Below, piece after piece: positions 7,124 through 14,976 of a stretch of 32,124 bases of DNA (positions are counted from its first letter, which is position 1; every line of letters starts with the position of its first letter). The stretch comes from Marivita sp. S6314 (GTDB lineage: Bacteria; Pseudomonadota; Alphaproteobacteria; Rhodobacterales; Rhodobacteraceae). The stretch lies in NCBI RefSeq assembly GCF_023015985.1, contig NZ_JALKAO010000010.1, positions 1 to 32,124 on the forward strand. The letters are read 5' to 3'. The notes beneath the pieces are model-generated. The model saw only the letters and a program-made list of their open reading frames with translations, did no database searches and was not told the origin of the DNA. The translations under genes and the position numbers were made by a program.

Positions 7124-8470
7124 TCAGAAGCCTGTACCGGGTTTTCCCGGATACCAGTCTGTCCCTGCCAGTGGCACGCGCGCCATGGCGGCGGCTTCCA
7201 TTGTCAGGGCGACAAGATCCTCTGGTTCGAGGTTGTGAAGGTGGTTCTTGCCACAGGCCCGTGCGATGGTTTGCGCTTCGAGCGTCATCACTTTGAGGTA
7301 GTTGCGCAGGCGACGTCCGCCCTCGACCGGGTCGAAACGGGCCATCAGCTCTGGGTCTTGCGTGGTGATGCCCGCAGGGTCCTGACCTTCGTGCCAATCG
7401 TCATACGCGCCGGCGGTGGTGCCCAGCTTGTTGTATTCGGCTTCCCATTTCGGGTCGTTGTCCCCCAGAGCAATCAGCGCCGCCGTGCCGATGGCAACCG
7501 CGTCGGCACCCAGGGCCATCGCCTTTGCCACGTCCGCGCCCGAGCGGATGCCGCCGGACAGGATCAGCTGGACCTTGCGGTGCATGCCCTGATCCTGAAG
7601 CGCCTGAACGGCCGGGCGGATGATCGCCAGCGTGGGCTGGCCCACATGTTCGATGAACACGTCCTGTGTGGCCGCTGTGCCGCCCTGCATCCCGTCCAGA
7701 ACAACCGCGTCCGCGCCTGCCTTGATCGCCAACGTGGTGTCATAGTAGGGGCGCGCGCCCGCAACCTTGACGTAGATCGGAACCTTCCAGCCGGTGATTT
7801 CGCGCAGTTCGAGGATCTTGATCTCAAGATCGTCGGGGCCGGTCCAATCCGGGTGACGGCAGGCCGAGCGCTGGTCGATGCCCTTGGGCAGGTTGCGCAT
7901 TTCGGCCACGCGGTCCGAGATCTTCTGACCCAGCAGCATACCGCCGCCGCCGGGCTTTGCGCCCTGGCCAACCACGATTTCAATCGCGTCCGCTTTGCGC
8001 AGGTCGTCGGGGTTCATGCCATAGCGGCTGGGCAGGTACTGGTAGACAAGCTTGGTCGAGTGACCACGCTCTTCCGGTGTCATGCCGCCGTCGCCGGTGG
8101 TTGTGGACGTGCCCGCAGCGGACGCGCCGCGGCCCAATGCTTCTTTCGCCGGGCCGGACAACGCGCCAAAGGACATGCCCGCGATGGTGATCGGGATATC
8201 CAGTTCAATCGGGTTTTCGGCATGCAAACCACCGATGGTGACGGAGGTTTCGCATTTCTCGCGGTAGCCTTCGAGAGGGTAGCGCGAAATCGAGGCCCCC
8301 ATGAACAGAAGGTCGTCAAAGGACGGGACCTTCCGCTTCGCACCACCACCGCGGATATCGTAGATACCGGTCGCGGCTGCGCGGCGGATATCGCTGTTGA
8401 TGTCTTGCGTGAACGTCGCGGATTGGCGCGGCGTTGTGTGGGGGATACCCCTGGGATCGTGTTTGTTCAT
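7124..8470 (-). CDS. mgsC: N-methylglutamate synthase, FMN glutamate-synthase-like subunit
   Basis: A 448-residue protein of the FMN-binding central domain of glutamate synthase. With MgsA and MgsB it converts gamma-glutamylmethylamide to N-methylglutamate. The barrel contains GGMTPEERGHS, the GQGAKPGGGGMLLG segment, the VKVAGARPYYD strand and the phosphate-binding LSGGIRSGADVAKAMALGADAV. The iron-sulphur cysteines usually found before the VATQDPEL-like segment of GltB are absent: residues 355-371 read AYDDWHEGQDPAGITTQ. I chose ATG 8470 because GAGGA lies eight bases upstream; ATG 8485 overlapping the mgsB stop is the alternative. The same architecture is called GlxD in rhizobia. Confidence 0.88.
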   Translation of the reverse strand: MNKHDPRGIPHTTPRQSATFTQDINSDIRRAAATGIYDIRGGGAKRKVPSFDDLLFMGASISRYPLEGYREKCETSVTIGGLHAENPIELDIPITIAGMSFGALSGPAKEALGRGASAAGTSTTTGDGGMTPEERGHSTKLVYQYLPSRYGMNPDDLRKADAIEIVVGQGAKPGGGGMLLGQKISDRVAEMRNLPKGIDQRSACRHPDWTGPDDLEIKILELREITGWKVPIYVKVAGARPYYDTTLAIKAGADAVVLDGMQGGTAATQDVFIEHVGQPTLAIIRPAVQALQDQGMHRKVQLILSGGIRSGADVAKAMALGADAVAIGTAALIALGDNDPKWEAEYNKLGTTAGAYDDWHEGQDPAGITTQDPELMARFDPVEGGRRLRNYLKVMTLEAQTIARACGKNHLHNLEPEDLVALTMEAAAMARVPLAGTDWYPGKPGTGF

Positions 8471-8481
8471 GTCTGGTATCC

Positions 8482-9165
8482 TCAATACGCGGCGGCGTTG
8501 TCGACGTCGAAGTTGTACAGGTTGCGCGCCGAACCGTACCGGGTGAATTCGCTGGGATCAGCGTCAATCCCGGCTTCGTCCAGAAGGGATTTCAGCAGCT
8601 CCAGGTGTTCCGGGCGCATTTCCTTTTTGATGCAGTCTGCACCAAGGCTTTTGACCGAACCGCGCACAAAGAAGCGGGCTTCGTAGCAGCTGTCGCCAAG
8701 CGCGTCGCCCGCGTCGCCGCAGACAACGAGGTTGCCGGACTGGCCCATGAACGCGGACATGTGGCCGATATTGCCCTGAACCACGATGTTCACACCCTTC
8801 ATCGAGATGCCGCATCGGGACGAAGCGTTACCTTTCACCACGATCAGGCCACCGTGACCGGTCGCGCCCAGATACTGGCTGGCGTCGCCTTCGATCACGA
8901 TCTTACCGGACATGATGTTTTCACCTGTGCCGGGGCCGGCAGAGCCGTCGATGTTCACGGTCGCCTGCTGGTTCATGCCCGCGCAGTAATACCCGGTCGA
9001 ACCTTTGACGGTGACTTCAATCGGCGCGTTCAATCCACATGCGATGGCGTGCGCACCCTTTGGGTTGACGATTTCCCAGGCGGTTTGATTCGTGGTTTCA
9101 GATTGCGCGTGAAGCTGCGCGTTGACCTGGCGGAGGCCAATTTCCTGAAGATCGAGTGTTTGCAT
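8482..9165 (-). CDS. mgsB: N-methylglutamate synthase, GXGXG subunit
   Basis: A 227-residue protein matching the C-terminal GXGXG beta-helix domain of glutamate synthase as a free subunit. Regular right-handed helix turns are visible from about residue 55 to 180, with repeated patterns such as GSAGPGTGENI, GATGHGGLIVVKGNA and GVNIVVQGNIGHMSAFMGQSGNLVVCGDAGD. It has a structural role in the MgsABC complex. The start ATG 9165 lies one base after the mgsA stop, with an AGAAGG box inside mgsA, which argues for coupled translation. Longer upstream starts would run deep into mgsA. Confidence 0.86.
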   Translation of the reverse strand: MQTLDLQEIGLRQVNAQLHAQSETTNQTAWEIVNPKGAHAIACGLNAPIEVTVKGSTGYYCAGMNQQATVNIDGSAGPGTGENIMSGKIVIEGDASQYLGATGHGGLIVVKGNASSRCGISMKGVNIVVQGNIGHMSAFMGQSGNLVVCGDAGDALGDSCYEARFFVRGSVKSLGADCIKKEMRPEHLELLKSLLDEAGIDADPSEFTRYGSARNLYNFDVDNAAAY

Positions 9166-9166
9166 A

Positions 9167-10096
9167 TTAGGCGGCCTTCTCAGTCGTTGTTGGGGCCGAG
9201 TTGTGGCTCCAGAAGTAGACGGTTGCGGGCTCTGGTTCCCAGACGCGTGCATCTTCGATGCCCGGCAGGTTGACCAGCGCACGGTATTCGGACCCGAAGG
9301 CGACGTATTGATCGGTTTCGGCCATCACGGCGGGCTTGCACGCGATTGGGTCGCGGACCACGCCGAAGCCGTCCTTCGTGCCGACGACAAAGGTGAAGAA
9401 ACCGTCAAGATCGTCGAGCGAGCTTTCCAGTGCCTCGCCCAGCGATGCGCCTTCGCGCATTTTCCAGGTGAGGTACGCTGCACCCACTTCGGTGTCGTTT
9501 TCTGTTTCGATATGGATGCCTTCGCGGCGCAGCTTGCGGCGCAGCGAATTGTGGTTGGACAATGAGCCGTTGTGCACGAGGCACTGATCGTCACCGGTGT
9601 TGAACGGGTGCGCGCCCATGGTGGTCACGGCTGATTCGGTTGCCATGCGTGTGTGGCCGATGCCGTGTGTGCCATGCATGCCAGAGATGCCAAATTGCGC
9701 GGCAACGTCTTTGGGCAGACCCACTTCCTTGTAGATCTCAAGCGTTTCGCCGCGGCTCATCAGGCGCACGTTCGGACGAATGCTGGCCAGAGTGGCGCGC
9801 AGGACATCCGCAGACGCTGCGGGCACGTTCAGAACGGCATGTGTCGAATTGACGGATACGTCGATTTTCGCACCCAGCGCATCGGACAGGTCTTTGTCCA
9901 GACCATCGAAATCGACGTCTGGCGTGTTGGACTGCACCGTGAATTTCACGTGATCGGCAGAGCCGTCGCCATAGATGGCGATGCCGGCGCTGTCTGGTCC
10001 ACGATCTGTCATCGTGATCAGCATGTCCGTCAGAAGGCTGCCAAGCTGCGGCTCAAGCGCCTTGTCCTTCAAAAATAATCCTACGATTCCACACAT
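9167..10096 (-). CDS. mgsA: N-methylglutamate synthase, class II amidotransferase subunit
   Basis: A 309-residue Ntn-type glutaminase. ATG 10096 places Cys2 (MCGIVGLF) at the N-terminus, where methionine removal exposes the nucleophile; the longer start at 10114 would bury it. GGGGAG lies ten bases upstream. Further motifs are TDRGPDSAGIA, HTRMATES, the oxyanion-region HNGSLSNHNSLRR and ENDTEVGAAYL. It would hydrolyse gamma-glutamylmethylamide and channel methylamine to the MgsC FMN site. It is the first gene of the mgsABC-gmaS transcript, which has its own 157-bp upstream region after the terminator of the amt operon. Confidence 0.88.
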   Translation of the reverse strand: MCGIVGLFLKDKALEPQLGSLLTDMLITMTDRGPDSAGIAIYGDGSADHVKFTVQSNTPDVDFDGLDKDLSDALGAKIDVSVNSTHAVLNVPAASADVLRATLASIRPNVRLMSRGETLEIYKEVGLPKDVAAQFGISGMHGTHGIGHTRMATESAVTTMGAHPFNTGDDQCLVHNGSLSNHNSLRRKLRREGIHIETENDTEVGAAYLTWKMREGASLGEALESSLDDLDGFFTFVVGTKDGFGVVRDPIACKPAVMAETDQYVAFGSEYRALVNLPGIEDARVWEPEPATVYFWSHNSAPTTTEKAA

Positions 10097-10141
10097 GAGT
10101 AAAATTCTCCCCAAGCGGCTCCATGTGAGCCTTCGACCGAA

Positions 10142-10170
10142 ACGTTAGCACCAAAGATTTTTTCTCTCAA
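10142..10170 (-). promoter_or_regulatory. Candidate promoter for mgsABC-gmaS
   Basis: Reading the minus strand, TTGAGA (10170-10165) and TAACGT (10147-10142) are 17 bp apart, 46 bp or more before the mgsA start. The -35 box is fair and the -10 box poor (three of six), so this is tentative. Confidence 0.25.
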
Positions 10171-10185
10171 CTGTGAAGAATAAAA

Positions 10186-10201
10186 TTTTCATCTCAGTCA
10201 A
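10186..10201 (-). promoter_or_regulatory. Copy B of the island motif (TTGACTGAGATGAAAA) before mgsA
   Basis: The minus strand reads TTGACTGAGATGAAAA, 14 of 16 identical to the copy before the fdh genes. It lies between the amt-operon terminator and the candidate mgsA promoter, about 90 bp before the mgsA start. Confidence 0.55.
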
Positions 10202-10206
10202 AAGAA

Positions 10207-10231
10207 AAATGGGCCCGGCATGGGCCCATTT
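10207..10231 (-). terminator. Terminator of the amt operon
   Basis: Ten-base arms AAATGGGCCC (10207-10216) and GGGCCCATTT (10222-10231) enclose a 5-base loop. On the minus strand the stem runs into a T-rich tract (TTTTTCTTTT), the form of an intrinsic terminator for amt and the 72-codon gene. Confidence 0.85.
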
Positions 10232-10253
10232 GTTCTTGTGTCGGTTGAACCGC

Positions 10254-10472
10254 TCAGTACCGTTCAACGGATCGTTGGACTTTTTCGTGATCCAGAGCCC
10301 GCTGGCTGGCGGCTTCCAGGTGCTTGCGCTCGCGCACAAACTGGATCCGGTGCCATCCCAGCCAGAACAGGACGCCGACAATCGTCATCGGGATTTCCCA
10401 TCCCTGCATCGGGTAAATGGGGCCCACTTCGGCCAGATCAACGGCCCAGTTTTCGTATCCAATGGTAGACAT
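10254..10472 (-). CDS. Small single-pass membrane protein downstream of amt
   Basis: A 72-residue protein with one hydrophobic segment (about residues 27-40, IPMTIVGVLFWLGW) followed by a charged helix rich in Arg, Glu, His and Lys. AAGGAG lies seven bases before ATG 10472, a strong signal for so small a gene. It starts 11 bp after the amt stop and ends before the shared terminator, so it is co-transcribed with amt. I do not recognise the family; an accessory or regulatory partner of the transporter is an inference from position and topology. Confidence 0.72.
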   Translation of the reverse strand: MSTIGYENWAVDLAEVGPIYPMQGWEIPMTIVGVLFWLGWHRIQFVRERKHLEAASQRALDHEKVQRSVERY

Positions 10473-10483
10473 CTGGTCTCTCC

Positions 10484-11857
10484 TTAGTTTGCTGGCCGCG
10501 CTTTGCTCGCGAGATAGGCTTTGTCGGCTTCAATGATGGCCTCTTTTGCGTCCTCGTAGGCGTGGTTCTCGGCGTAATCGAGACCTTCGAGTTCCACCTC
10601 TTCGGGGATTCGCAAAACACCGGCTGCGGCCTGCATCTTGGCGACGATAAACGCCGGCAGGAAACCCAGGCCAAAGAACATGATCATTGCGCCCAGGAAT
10701 TGGCCAAGCGGGTTGATCGTGGCGTAGCCTTCAAATGGCGACGACGGCGCGCCCCAAAGGACAAATCCCGCGATCACGAGACCGATGAAACCCGCGTATC
10801 CGTGAACAGCCACGGCCCCCACCGCATCATCCAGCTTGAACTTCCGTTCAACCCAGTAGTGCAGTTTGTAGGCGATCACGACGCCGATGGCGGCGATGAT
10901 CATGGACTGGATCGGGTGATAGAGGTCGTTGCCCGCCGACGCGGTGATGACCCCGGCCAGACCGCCGGAGAAGGTCCAGAACGCATCCCCGCGCGAGATC
11001 ACGTAAGCCGCCATCAGACCGCCGGAGAGCGACATCAGGAAGTTGAAGGTGATCGCCGAAAGCGATGTGGGCGCGAGATAGATGTTGGTTGCGGTCCAGG
11101 TTGTGCCGGTGATCTGTCCGCCGATGGCCTCGGGGGAAATCGCGGGCACGTTGCACGCGGCGTAAAAGCCCCAGAAACCGGTGTAGATCAGGAAGATCCC
11201 GATGGTCAGCATCCACGGATTGTGCGGCGGGATGTCCCGAGGGGTGCCGTCGGCAGCGAATTTGCCGATTCGCGGTCCAAGCACGGTAATCACGCCCAGC
11301 GCGTATCCCCCGGCGATGGCATGGATCACACCAGAGGCGTAGGCATCGTGGTAGCCAAGGTATTTGACCATCCAGCCACCGTAGTGCCAGCCCCAGGCGG
11401 CGTCGATGATCCACCAGACCGAGCCGATCAGAACCGCGTGGACCCACAATGCAGAGGATCGGATCCGTTCGATGACCGATCCGGACACGATGGACGCCGC
11501 TGTCCAGGAGAACAGCAGGAAGGCCGCCCAGAACACGCCGGTGATCCGGTCGTCGAGATTCGTGGCCATGTTCTGCGACCAGGGCAGATTCGCGGCACCG
11601 GCTTCCAGATCAAGTCCGCCGAAGAACGGGAACATGGGGAACGCCCAGTAAATCCACCACCCAAAGAAAAAGAACGTCACGGTGACCAGCGGTATGACCA
11701 TGACGTTCTTCATCAACGTATGCATGTGGTTGCGGCGGCGACTTGCGCCGACTTCATACATGCAGAAGCCGACGTGAATTAAGAACATGAAGACGACCGT
11801 CACCCAGTAATAAAACTCGGTGAACACCGTCGTCAGTGCGTTTAGGTTTCCATCCAC
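10484..11857 (-). CDS. amt: Amt-family ammonium/methylammonium transporter
   Basis: A 457-residue protein with about eleven membrane segments. Amt landmarks are present: SASIVSGS-like pore segment TAASIVSGSVIER, the first pore histidine in ASGVIHAIAGG with a preceding Asp (YHDAYASG), and the second in DDAVGAVAVHGYAG. The C-terminal 45 residues are acidic and helical. It probably moves ammonium or methylammonium across the inner membrane; location beside gmaS and mgs genes favours a role in methylamine use or recapture of released ammonium. The start is GTG 11857 (GAGGG nine bases upstream); the nearby ATG at 11853 is out of frame. No PII gene is adjacent, unlike the common glnK-amtB pair. Confidence 0.88.
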   Translation of the reverse strand: MDGNLNALTTVFTEFYYWVTVVFMFLIHVGFCMYEVGASRRRNHMHTLMKNVMVIPLVTVTFFFFGWWIYWAFPMFPFFGGLDLEAGAANLPWSQNMATNLDDRITGVFWAAFLLFSWTAASIVSGSVIERIRSSALWVHAVLIGSVWWIIDAAWGWHYGGWMVKYLGYHDAYASGVIHAIAGGYALGVITVLGPRIGKFAADGTPRDIPPHNPWMLTIGIFLIYTGFWGFYAACNVPAISPEAIGGQITGTTWTATNIYLAPTSLSAITFNFLMSLSGGLMAAYVISRGDAFWTFSGGLAGVITASAGNDLYHPIQSMIIAAIGVVIAYKLHYWVERKFKLDDAVGAVAVHGYAGFIGLVIAGFVLWGAPSSPFEGYATINPLGQFLGAMIMFFGLGFLPAFIVAKMQAAAGVLRIPEEVELEGLDYAENHAYEDAKEAIIEADKAYLASKARPAN

Positions 11858-12000
11858 TTTTTGTGTCCCTCACTGTTGTTGACCGGTTTTATTTGCCCGG
11901 TAGGAATATTTTTTTAATCAGGCTGCTTGCCGGTGTTGTGTTTTGTCAAGTCTTGGGGGCTGGTTTTTTTGTGTCGCACAGGCTGTGGGACACCGCCTGC

Positions 12001-12040
12001 GCGTCACGCGCCGCAGACATTCGCGCTCTGCGTGTGACGC
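12001..12040. promoter_or_regulatory. Compound inverted repeat in the amt/dmmD divergent region
   Basis: Outer arms GCGTCAC (12001-12007) and GTGACGC (12034-12040) enclose inner arms CGCAGA (12012-12017) and TCTGCG (12027-12032). It lies near the middle of the 313-bp gap between amt and dmmD. It may be an operator or a leader-RNA hairpin. The rest of the gap is AT-rich towards amt and holds island motif copy D; I see no convincing promoter pair in it. Confidence 0.3.
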
Positions 12041-12065
12041 AGGGTCAAGCGACGCGCTGCAAATT

Positions 12066-12081
12066 TTGCCTGAGAGGAAAA
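12066..12081 (+). promoter_or_regulatory. Copy D of the island motif (TTGCCTGAGAGGAAAA) before dmmD
   Basis: Fourteen of 16 bases match the copy before the fdh genes. It lies 89 bp before the dmmD start on the plus strand and about 210 bp before amt on the other side. Confidence 0.5.
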
Positions 12082-12170
12082 AAATCTGCACATGAGTATT
12101 GATTTTTGCAGGTCTATCAGTCTGAATGCCGCCAACACTAATCACAAGACATGAGAATAGGGGGGCCGAG

Positions 12171-13322
12171 ATGGCTATTCTTTGGAGGACATCCGCACTT
12201 GCACAGCGTCACGCCGAAATCGGTGGTGAGCTGGAAGATTGGAACGGCATGGGCACGGCATGGTTTTACGACCACACGCCCGAACGCGCCAAGGCGGACT
12301 ATGAAGCGATCCGCACGAAGGCGGGGCTCATGGATGTGTCCGGACTCAAGAAGGTGCACGTTACCGGTGCAGACGCGGCGTATGTGATTGATCGTGTGAC
12401 CACCCGCAACGTCGAAAAGATCGCGCCCGGCCGGTCAACCTATGCGTCGATCCTGAATGACCAGGGCAAGTTCGTTGACGACTGCATCATCTACCACATC
12501 GCGGTGAATTCGTGGCTGGTTGTGCATGGCACCGGCACCGGCATGGAGCAGCTGACATCCGTTGCGGCGGGCAAGAACTGCACCGTGATCTTTGATGACG
12601 ACCTGCATGACATGTCGCTGCAGGGTCCGGTTGCGGTTGATCTGCTGGCCAAAGAAATCCCGGCTGTGCGGGACCTGTCCTATTTCGGTCTGATGCAGAC
12701 ACGCCTTTATGGCCGTGACGTGATGATTTCGCGCACGGGCTATACCGGTGAGCGTGGCTACGAAATTTTCTGCCGTGCCAAGGATGCGGTGCATCTGTGG
12801 GACAGCATTCTGGAGGCGGGCAAAGACATGGGTGTGCGTCCGACACAGTTCAGCACGCTCGATATGCTGCGCATCGAAAGCTACCTGCTGTTCTATCCCG
12901 GCGACAACTCGGAAACCTTCCCGTTCGACGACGAACCCTGCGGCGATACGCTCTGGGAACTGGGACTCGACTTCACCGTTTCCCCCGGCAAAACTGGCTT
13001 TATCGGTGCAGAGAACCACTACGCGCTGGAAGGCAAGGAGCGGTTCAAGATTTACGGTGTGAAGTTGTCCGGCGACGCGATGGACCAGATGGAGATGCAT
13101 GCGCGCGTTCTGCATGACGGCAAGGACGTGGGTGTGATCACCTATGGTCTGTCGTCCGAACTGAACGGTTATTCCGTTGCGATTGCCCGTCTGTCGCCAG
13201 AGGTGGCGGTTGCCGGAACCAAGCTGACGGTCAAGCAGCCGGATGGCACCGAACTGGCCGCAACTGCGGAAGAGATGCCGTTCTACGATAAGGACAAGTC
13301 GATCCGCACCGCAAAAGGCTAA
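12171..13322 (+). CDS. dmmD: GcvT-family THF-binding protein of dimethylamine oxidation (DmmD-like)
   Basis: A 383-residue aminomethyltransferase (GcvT) fold protein. The family motif SRTGYTGERGYEIF lies near residues 185-198, almost identical to that in Tdm. It probably binds THF and captures formaldehyde released by dimethylamine oxidation as methylene-THF. ATG 12171 follows AGGGGGG by five bases; the in-frame ATG 12126 lacks a box. DmdA (DMSP demethylase) is a paralogue of similar size, but the position directly before dmmABC favours the DmmD role. That DmmD is the GcvT member of the dmmDABC set is from memory. A strong hairpin separates it from dmmA. Confidence 0.75.
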   Translation: MAILWRTSALAQRHAEIGGELEDWNGMGTAWFYDHTPERAKADYEAIRTKAGLMDVSGLKKVHVTGADAAYVIDRVTTRNVEKIAPGRSTYASILNDQGKFVDDCIIYHIAVNSWLVVHGTGTGMEQLTSVAAGKNCTVIFDDDLHDMSLQGPVAVDLLAKEIPAVRDLSYFGLMQTRLYGRDVMISRTGYTGERGYEIFCRAKDAVHLWDSILEAGKDMGVRPTQFSTLDMLRIESYLLFYPGDNSETFPFDDEPCGDTLWELGLDFTVSPGKTGFIGAENHYALEGKERFKIYGVKLSGDAMDQMEMHARVLHDGKDVGVITYGLSSELNGYSVAIARLSPEVAVAGTKLTVKQPDGTELAATAEEMPFYDKDKSIRTAKG

Positions 13323-13333
13323 ACCAGAAAAAC

Positions 13334-13357
13334 AGAGCGTGCCGATTGGCACGCTCT
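13334..13357 (+). terminator. Intrinsic terminator/attenuator between dmmD and dmmA
   Basis: Perfect 10-bp arms AGAGCGTGCC (13334-13343) and GGCACGCTCT (13348-13357) with a GATT loop are followed by TTTTT. It sits 12 bp after dmmD and 34 bp before dmmA, so it should lower dmmABC expression relative to dmmD unless dmmA has its own promoter. Confidence 0.85.
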
Positions 13358-13390
13358 TTTTGAATTAAAGAAGGGCGAGAGACGCAAGCG

Positions 13391-13993
13391 ATGTCAAAGT
13401 TTCAATTCCCGGAAAGCATCAAAAGCAGGCCCGTCTACGGCACGCTGGAACCGCGTCCCGGCAAAGCGCATCTGTTGATCGCGGACGCAGAAGGGGCCGA
13501 GGCTATTCTGGACCTGGCGGCGCAGGACGCCGACCTGATTGCCAAGGCGCACATCATCTTTATTCCCAAGGGCACCGATTATTCGGACAAGCTGAGGGCG
13601 CTGAACCCCGCGCAGTATTACGAAGGCCCGTCTTACGAGGCGTCGCTTCAGCGGTTGCGTCACGTGCTGGCCCATGCCCATCAGGGGTTGCAGGTGTACC
13701 TGACCGGCACCGAGGGATTGATGGGGCAGGCGCAGAACGAAGCGATGCAGGCCGGTATCCCGCACACCGCGATCCAGACCGAACATCGCGGGTCGGTCGC
13801 ACGCCGGATGCAGTGCGTGCACTGCAAGGGAATCACCGAAGACGTCATGCATGATCCATTCCAATGCGCGCATTGTGGATTGCATCTTTTTGTCCGCGAT
13901 CACTATTCCCGCCGTCTCGCCGCCTTTCAGGGCGTGCGCGTGGATGCGGAAGATCCCGGAAATATCCCAGATCCTGTGGAGCTGTATTCATGA
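13391..13993 (+). CDS. dmmA: Dimethylamine monooxygenase subunit DmmA
   Basis: A 200-residue protein of the DmmA family. The N-terminal two thirds resemble a small Rossmann-like domain. Near the C-terminus Cys142, Cys145, Cys159 and Cys162 form two CxxC pairs (QCVHC and QCAHC), a likely zinc or iron ribbon, followed by RDHYSRRLAAFQGV. It acts with DmmB and DmmC in NADPH- and O2-dependent oxidation of dimethylamine to methylamine plus formaldehyde. Only a weak GAGAG box precedes ATG 13391. It overlaps dmmB by ATGA. Confidence 0.88.
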   Translation: MSKFQFPESIKSRPVYGTLEPRPGKAHLLIADAEGAEAILDLAAQDADLIAKAHIIFIPKGTDYSDKLRALNPAQYYEGPSYEASLQRLRHVLAHAHQGLQVYLTGTEGLMGQAQNEAMQAGIPHTAIQTEHRGSVARRMQCVHCKGITEDVMHDPFQCAHCGLHLFVRDHYSRRLAAFQGVRVDAEDPGNIPDPVELYS

Positions 13994-14976
13994 GCGCTGC
14001 CCCTCAGAAAGCCAAACCGGGCGCTGAACAAATCCCGGTCACCGTCAGCGCGGTTGTTCCGTTGAACGACCTCGTGACACGATTCGAATTCAAGCGGACC
14101 GACGGTGCGCCGTTCCCGACCTTTTCCGGTGGCGCCCATACCGTTGTGACGATGCAGGATGACGGGCGCACGCGGTTGAACCCGTATTCGCTGATGTCCG
14201 ATCCCGCCGATACGTCGACCTACGCCATTTCGGTGCGTCGGGATGATCAGGGCCGGGGCGGATCGCTGTTTATGCACACCCGCGTGAAGGTTGGCGACGA
14301 GATGACGCTGACCTACCCGGTGAACCTGTTTTCGCTGGATCTGCGGGCGCGCAAGCATCTGTTCTTTGCCGGTGGTATCGGCATCACGCCGTTCATGTCG
14401 ATGATTGCACAGCTTGAGCGGATGAACGGCCACTGGGAACTGCACTATGCGGTTCGGACCGAGGCGCTTGGGACGTATGTTGATGAGCTGCGCTACAAGT
14501 TCCCGAACAAGGTGCATGTCTATTACGACGATCAGAACGACGCGATCCCGCTGGAGTCGCTTCTGGATGGTCAGCCTTTGGGCACCAATGCCTATGTGTG
14601 CGGCCCGAAAGGCATGATCGACTGGGTGCACGCCACCGCAGCCGCATCGGGCTGGCCGGATGCGCAGGTGCATTCAGAAGAATTCATGGCACCCCAGCCG
14701 GGCGCGCCGTTCGAAGTGCGGCTGTGCAAATCGGACAAGACGATCAAGGTCGGCGAAAACGAAAGCCTGCTGGAAGCGATGGAACGGGAAGGTGTGGAAG
14801 CGCCGTTCTTGTGCCGTGGCGGTGCCTGCGGGCAGTGTGAAACCGACGTGGTGTCTTATGACGGTGAATTCGTCCACCGCGACCACTGGCTGGACGATGA
14901 CCAGCATGCAAGTGGGCAGAAAATCATGCCATGCGTCAGCCGCTTTGTCGGCAAATCCCTGGAGCTTGACAGATGA
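13990..14976 (+). CDS. dmmB: Dimethylamine monooxygenase reductase subunit DmmB
   Basis: A 328-residue phthalate-dioxygenase-reductase-like protein. Order of domains: flavin-binding barrel with RLNPYSL (62-68), NAD(P) domain with GGIGITPF (128-135) and CGPKGM (204-209), then a plant-type 2Fe-2S ferredoxin domain with Cys275, Cys280, Cys283 and Cys315. It passes electrons from NAD(P)H to the haem subunit DmmC. ATG 13990 overlaps the dmmA stop by ATGA; the upstream in-frame start at 13864 would lie inside dmmA and adds Arg-rich residues with no family resemblance. It overlaps dmmC by four bases. Confidence 0.88.
   Translation: MSAAPQKAKPGAEQIPVTVSAVVPLNDLVTRFEFKRTDGAPFPTFSGGAHTVVTMQDDGRTRLNPYSLMSDPADTSTYAISVRRDDQGRGGSLFMHTRVKVGDEMTLTYPVNLFSLDLRARKHLFFAGGIGITPFMSMIAQLERMNGHWELHYAVRTEALGTYVDELRYKFPNKVHVYYDDQNDAIPLESLLDGQPLGTNAYVCGPKGMIDWVHATAAASGWPDAQVHSEEFMAPQPGAPFEVRLCKSDKTIKVGENESLLEAMEREGVEAPFLCRGGACGQCETDVVSYDGEFVHRDHWLDDDQHASGQKIMPCVSRFVGKSLELDR

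Noticed and set aside
10148-10165. A sigma-54 promoter (TTGGTGC...TTTC) before mgsA on the minus strand
   Set aside because: GG and the downstream element are spaced by 10, but the expected GC is TC and the TGGCAC box has two mismatches.
12171-13322. DMSP demethylase DmdA
   Set aside because: Same fold and similar length, but the gene directly precedes dmmABC and no DMSP gene is nearby.
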